Shown here: positions 60,950 to 64,000 of the stretch, piece by piece
Position numbering within the stretch: position 1 is the first letter of the stretch
How the letters are laid out: each line of letters starts with the position of its first letter
Notes under the pieces: generated by a model
Told to the model about the DNA's origin: nothing
What the model saw: only the letters and a program-made list of their open reading frames with translations
Database searches by the model: none
Made by a program: the position numbers and the translations under genes
NCBI RefSeq assembly: GCF_029543125.1
Contig: NZ_JARQWW010000001.1
Coordinates: 620,001 to 684,000, forward strand
From: Caulobacter segnis
GTDB lineage: Bacteria; Pseudomonadota; Alphaproteobacteria; Caulobacterales; Caulobacteraceae
Direction of reading: 5' to 3'
Length of the DNA stretch: 64,000 bases

Positions 60950-61300
60950 ATGAAGATGCGAGGCTTCACGATCGCCGACGCCCTCATGGAGCGGTCTCCA
61001 GGACAGGACGGCGAAATCTTCGCCGGCAACCTAGTCGACGAAAAGGACGGCGGTCCGATCAGCATCGGCTATGGCCGCTACGGCCCCGATGAGACGCTCA
61101 CCGAAACCATGGCGGTCGATGATGTCATGATCGTGCTGGAGGGTGAGCTGACGGTCTCGACCGAGGCGACGGCCGTCACAGCCGGTCCCGGCGGCATCGT
61201 TCATATGCCCAAGGGCGAAACGGTGACCATACGATCGGGGCCGCAGGGCGCCCTGACCGCTTATGTGACCTACCCCCACTGGCGCACTGCCCGCGGCTGA
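60950..61300 (+). CDS. Cupin-domain protein
   Basis: A 116-residue single-domain cupin (EutQ-like): ISIGYGRYGPDETLTETM, DDVMIVLEGELTVST and GGIVHMPKGETVTIRS, the two conserved strand motifs. Metal-binding histidines are mostly replaced, so catalytic function is doubtful. Stand-alone gene. Confidence 0.8.
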   Translation: MKMRGFTIADALMERSPGQDGEIFAGNLVDEKDGGPISIGYGRYGPDETLTETMAVDDVMIVLEGELTVSTEATAVTAGPGGIVHMPKGETVTIRSGPQGALTAYVTYPHWRTARG

Positions 61301-61459
61301 CCTGCGCCGCCCCGGCGGCAGATGCGCTGCAGGCAAAAGCGTCCTTAGAGTTCGTCTATCCGCCCTTCCTGAGCGCCGAAGCCGTCAAAATTTCCGCAAG
61401 GACAGCGGGCAGGCTGTCAGCCCCCAGGAACCCGTCAAAGAAGCCCCGGAGCCGCTGAA

Positions 61460-62074
61460 ATGCGCAGCCAATTCGCCCCCATCAGGGTCGCTATGTCCTG
61501 CTGCGCCGCCGCGCTTGCGCTCTTAGTCGCCACATCGGCCCCCGCCGGCGGCGCCCCTGACCGCTGGGCGCCTTTCTTCGATATGGGCAGCGCTACAATC
61601 AGAACCGAACTGCCGAAAGGCAGGGTGACACGCCTGATGTCCGGCGCCGCCCGGTTCGAAGACGGGCGCTGGCTTCGTTGGCGTGAACAGTGGAGCGGGG
61701 GACGCATAAGCGGCCTCAGCCAGGTCCGCGTTGTGGACAGCTATGAGGCTCCCACCGAGCCGGCGCCTCAAGCTGCCCCTACGCCGGCTGGCCGGGGGAC
61801 GTGCGAGGCAAAAACGATGGGATGGAGTCCGCTCGTCCTGTGGAACTGCAGCAAGGTCGCACACAGCCTCCTGGGCGCCGTAACGCCCGCCGGCGACGCC
61901 GCAGTCCTCCTGGAGCTTGACCGTCGGTACGACGCGATCGTTTCACTGCCGATGATGCACACCGGCACAAGATGGGTGAAGCTTGTGGGATCGGACGCCA
62001 GCCAGGGCGAATTCTACATGTTGTCGCTGGGATGGCCCTATGAGGCCCAACGCCCCTATCTGCGCGGGCAGTAA
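61460..62074 (+). CDS. Secreted hypothetical protein
   Basis: A 204-residue protein with signal peptide (CCAAALALLVATSAPAGGA) and two cysteines (RGTCEAK, LWNCSK) probably forming a disulfide in the periplasm. Not recognised. Its stop lies 24 bases from the convergent hydrolase. Confidence 0.6.
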   Translation: MRSQFAPIRVAMSCCAAALALLVATSAPAGGAPDRWAPFFDMGSATIRTELPKGRVTRLMSGAARFEDGRWLRWREQWSGGRISGLSQVRVVDSYEAPTEPAPQAAPTPAGRGTCEAKTMGWSPLVLWNCSKVAHSLLGAVTPAGDAAVLLELDRRYDAIVSLPMMHTGTRWVKLVGSDASQGEFYMLSLGWPYEAQRPYLRGQ

Positions 62075-62098
62075 GCGGCCCGGGCAGGGCGTCGGAAC

Positions 62099-63253
62099 TC
62101 AACCCGGGGCGCAGCCTTCCGCGGCGACGGCGGCTTCCAAAGAAGCGGTGTCCAGGTCCAGGAAGTCGGCGTTCATCAGAACAACCAGGGTCATGTCCTT
62201 TTCCGGATAGCGGGCCATCCAGACGGAGAAGCCGTCGATGTCGCCGGTATGCCAAAGTCTCGCACCGAGCGGAGACGCCGAGCGGAACAGACCCATGGCG
62301 TAATCGGCCTGCAGACCTTCGCGCCAGGCTTGCGGCATGCCTTCGCGGGTCGTGCGGCCGTCGCTGAGACGTCCAGGCGAGGTCATCAGTTCGAGACTTT
62401 GACGGCTCACGATGCGGCCCTCGAAAAGCGCGCGTGACCAGGCCAGCAGGTCCGAGGCTGTGGCGCGCATCGACCCGGCCGCTCCCGGCACACTCGGATC
62501 GATCCAGTCGGCGTTACGAAGCTGCAAAGGCGAACGGCCTGCCCGACTGTAGCCGCGGACCCGCATGGGCACGATGTCTTCCATCCGATCCACGGCGCTT
62601 GCCGTCATGCCGGCTCGCTCGAGGATGCGCGTGTGCAGGAAGTCGCCATAGGACGCCCCCGTCACCTTCTCGATCAGCAGACCCAAGAGGACATAGTTGC
62701 TGTTGCTGTAGGTCCAGGCCTCACCCGGCCGAAACGTCTGAAGCGGTTTCAGCTCTGCTATGACCGCCGCCATCTGGTCGGGCGTGCGCCGCACGGACTT
62801 CGTCCCGTCCCTGGCGAGCGTCTCGGCATAGTCGGCGAGCCCGGCGGTCTGGATCAGGAGCTGACGCACAGTGATCTGCCCGGCGAAGCTCTGATCGGGA
62901 AGGTAGTCGGCGACAGGGCGGTCAAGGTCCACGCGCCCTGTCTCGGCCAGCGCCAGGACGGCCGCGGCGGTGAACTGCTTGGTCAAGGAAGCGATCTTGA
63001 AAACCGATTGCGGCTGCATGGGAGCCCGGGCTTCCAGGTCGGCGAGCCCAAAGGCTGTGATGACGGGCGTCCTGCCGGGCGCGTCCACCGCCACGACCAG
63101 TCCCGGCGCGCCCTTGGAAAGGGTCTTTTGGCCGAACGCGTCGACGGCGGCGCCAAGGCTCGTGCAGGCCGGGACCGAAGGATTGGCGTGCGCCGCCGGG
63201 GTGAGCGCCCACGCCCCGACCATAAGCGCGGCGATGAGTGACGAGCGAAGCAT
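62099..63253 (-). CDS. Exported serine hydrolase (class C beta-lactamase/D,D-peptidase-like)
   Basis: A 384-residue protein with signal peptide (LIAALMVGAWALTPAAHA). SxxK nucleophile in IASLTKQF, YxN in YSNSNYV and a C-terminal HTG motif in WHTGDIDGF, the PBP4*/class C hydrolase set. Substrate could be peptidoglycan fragments or esters. Start at ATG 63251-63253; a longer frame to 63832 lacks family character. Confidence 0.9.
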   Translation of the reverse strand: MLRSSLIAALMVGAWALTPAAHANPSVPACTSLGAAVDAFGQKTLSKGAPGLVVAVDAPGRTPVITAFGLADLEARAPMQPQSVFKIASLTKQFTAAAVLALAETGRVDLDRPVADYLPDQSFAGQITVRQLLIQTAGLADYAETLARDGTKSVRRTPDQMAAVIAELKPLQTFRPGEAWTYSNSNYVLLGLLIEKVTGASYGDFLHTRILERAGMTASAVDRMEDIVPMRVRGYSRAGRSPLQLRNADWIDPSVPGAAGSMRATASDLLAWSRALFEGRIVSRQSLELMTSPGRLSDGRTTREGMPQAWREGLQADYAMGLFRSASPLGARLWHTGDIDGFSVWMARYPEKDMTLVVLMNADFLDLDTASLEAAVAAEGCAPG

Positions 63254-63609
63254 GCAAAATCCTGAAAGTGCTTTCGGAGTCGAACTCCTATTGCTCTGCT
63301 GGCGCCGGCGCAAATGAACACCGCGCAACCTGCGCCTTCGATCCGCAGCGGCCGATCGAAGGTCAGACCGGCGGTCCTGGCGACCAGCAGAGGTGACGTC
63401 TGAGTTTCTGAGTTCCGGCGTCATTAAGCCGAGCTCCCTCGTCTGATGCTCGCTGCTGGGACAAACAATCTTAGGGCGCAGCGGACACACCGGGGGCTGG
63501 ACGTTGGCTTTGATGGAATTAGAAACGTAGCGCTTCTTCTCAGATCTCAAGCGCGAGGAGGGAGCAAATCCGCGCGTGACCCACCATAGTTCCGCACTTT
63601 GGACAGACG

Positions 63610-63872
63610 GTGACCGCAAGCGCGTTCGAAGCGTTTGGGAATTACCTGTACGGAATGCTGGGAATTCTAGGCGGGATAACTGAGGCTGAGCTTCACGCGG
63701 CTGCCGGTTGGACGCAGAGCGGAAACGACGGGTGGGACTTCTGGTACAAGGTGGCTCTGCTGAAGATAGATCACACGTCGCAGCAGGCATTGCCGCGGGC
63801 AAAGCGTTCCTGAATGGCAACCCGATGACCAATCAAGAGATCTTCACAATCATTCAGGCGGCGTGCTCGTGA
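63610..63872 (+). pseudogene. Small protein gene with an apparent frameshift
   Basis: From GTG 63610 the frame reads ..GNYLYGMLGILGGITEAELH, DGWDFWYKVALLKIDHTS and stops at 63813. Another frame continues AGIAAGKAFLNGNPMTNQE to a TGA at 63872. The total, 263 bases, is one short of 88 codons, so a single missing base near 63778-63785 joins them to an 87-residue protein. The stop overlaps the next gene as GTGA. Family not recognised. Confidence 0.6.
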
Positions 63873-64000
63873 TTATCCGCTTGAGCGCGCTTTGTTTCGC
63901 CGCCCTGCTGACAGCGGGCTGCTCTGAGGTGCAGGCGCAAAGCCTCTTCTGTGGCGCTCTTCCACCGGCGAACGCCGCCCCCAGCGCAGCCATTTTCGTC
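63869..64000 (+). CDS. Lipoprotein or secreted protein (partial, runs off window)
   Basis: From GTG 63869 (63863 is also possible) the frame is open to the window edge for 44 codons: hydrophobic leader LCFAALLTAGC with a lipobox, then SEVQAQSLFCGALPP. The product should be an outer-membrane or periplasmic lipoprotein; identity unknown. Confidence 0.6.
   Translation, partial: MIIRLSALCFAALLTAGCSEVQAQSLFCGALPPANAAPSAAIFV

Noticed and set aside
62099-63832. 577-residue form of the serine hydrolase
   Set aside because: The signal peptide begins at 63253; the upstream 193 codons show no domain and overlap the opposite-strand gene start region.
1-64000. CRISPR arrays, tRNA, rRNA, insertion sequences and integrases
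   Set aside because: No regularly spaced repeats, cloverleaf-like sequences, transposase motifs or integrase catalytic motifs were seen, so the conjugative block cannot be delimited as an ICE from this window.

Overview
The window looks like a Caulobacterales alphaproteobacterium (Caulobacter, Brevundimonas or Asticcacaulis type). It has high GC throughout, a protein carrying a homologue of the LPS-anchoring domain of the Caulobacter S-layer protein RsaA, a proteobacterial lasso-peptide locus with isopeptidase and TonB receptor, a LOV histidine kinase, and a GTTCN7GTTC-type SOS box. I see no rRNA, tRNA, CRISPR array, integrase or replication gene.

Layout. 0-6.3 kb, minus strand: surface-polysaccharide genes (glycosyltransferase, acyltransferase, flippase, GalE, UDP-glucose dehydrogenase, UDP-glucuronate epimerase), with the first 2.5 kb visibly poorer in GC. 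6.5-18.3 kb, minus strand: a complete VirB2-B11/VirD4 conjugation operon with MobC-like protein and relaxase; virB10 and virB11 each carry an apparent frameshift. 18.5-22.7 kb: two tandem controller-type XRE regulators with GGGACTATAGTCCC operators, a FecI-like sigma factor, a C5 cytosine methyltransferase, a convergent putative restriction endonuclease and a Vsr mismatch endonuclease. 22.7-25.7 kb: a secreted protein of unknown function and a NERD-domain membrane protein.

25.8-37.3 kb is the most notable region: a lasso-peptide locus. The plus strand carries two 36-residue precursors (16-residue leader, 20-residue core, Asp9 ring), a hairpin, the B protease and the C cyclase. Converging on them from the right is a minus-strand series: GntR regulator, ABC exporter, FecR, TonB receptor with signalling domain, and S9 isopeptidase. 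The locus thus has both an exporter and an import/hydrolysis/signalling arm, but no adjacent sigma factor; the nearest FecI-like sigma lies at 19.1 kb.

37.6-64 kb is mixed chromosomal or accessory content: XRE regulator, extensin-like lipoprotein, DEDD exonuclease, a type-I-secretion-like trio whose ABC protein has a degenerate ATPase, MarR/S41 peptidase, LOV histidine kinase with response regulator, a small Cys-rich operon behind a possible SOS box, a 1,108-residue Ig-like repeat protein ending in an RsaA-type anchor domain, a SRAP protein, a TetR/SDR pair with duplicated operators, a YgiB/YjfL/YgiC-like trio, a cupin, a serine hydrolase, and partial genes at the right edge including a third frameshifted frame. 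Two decayed copies of nearby small genes lie at 45.4 and 49.4 kb.
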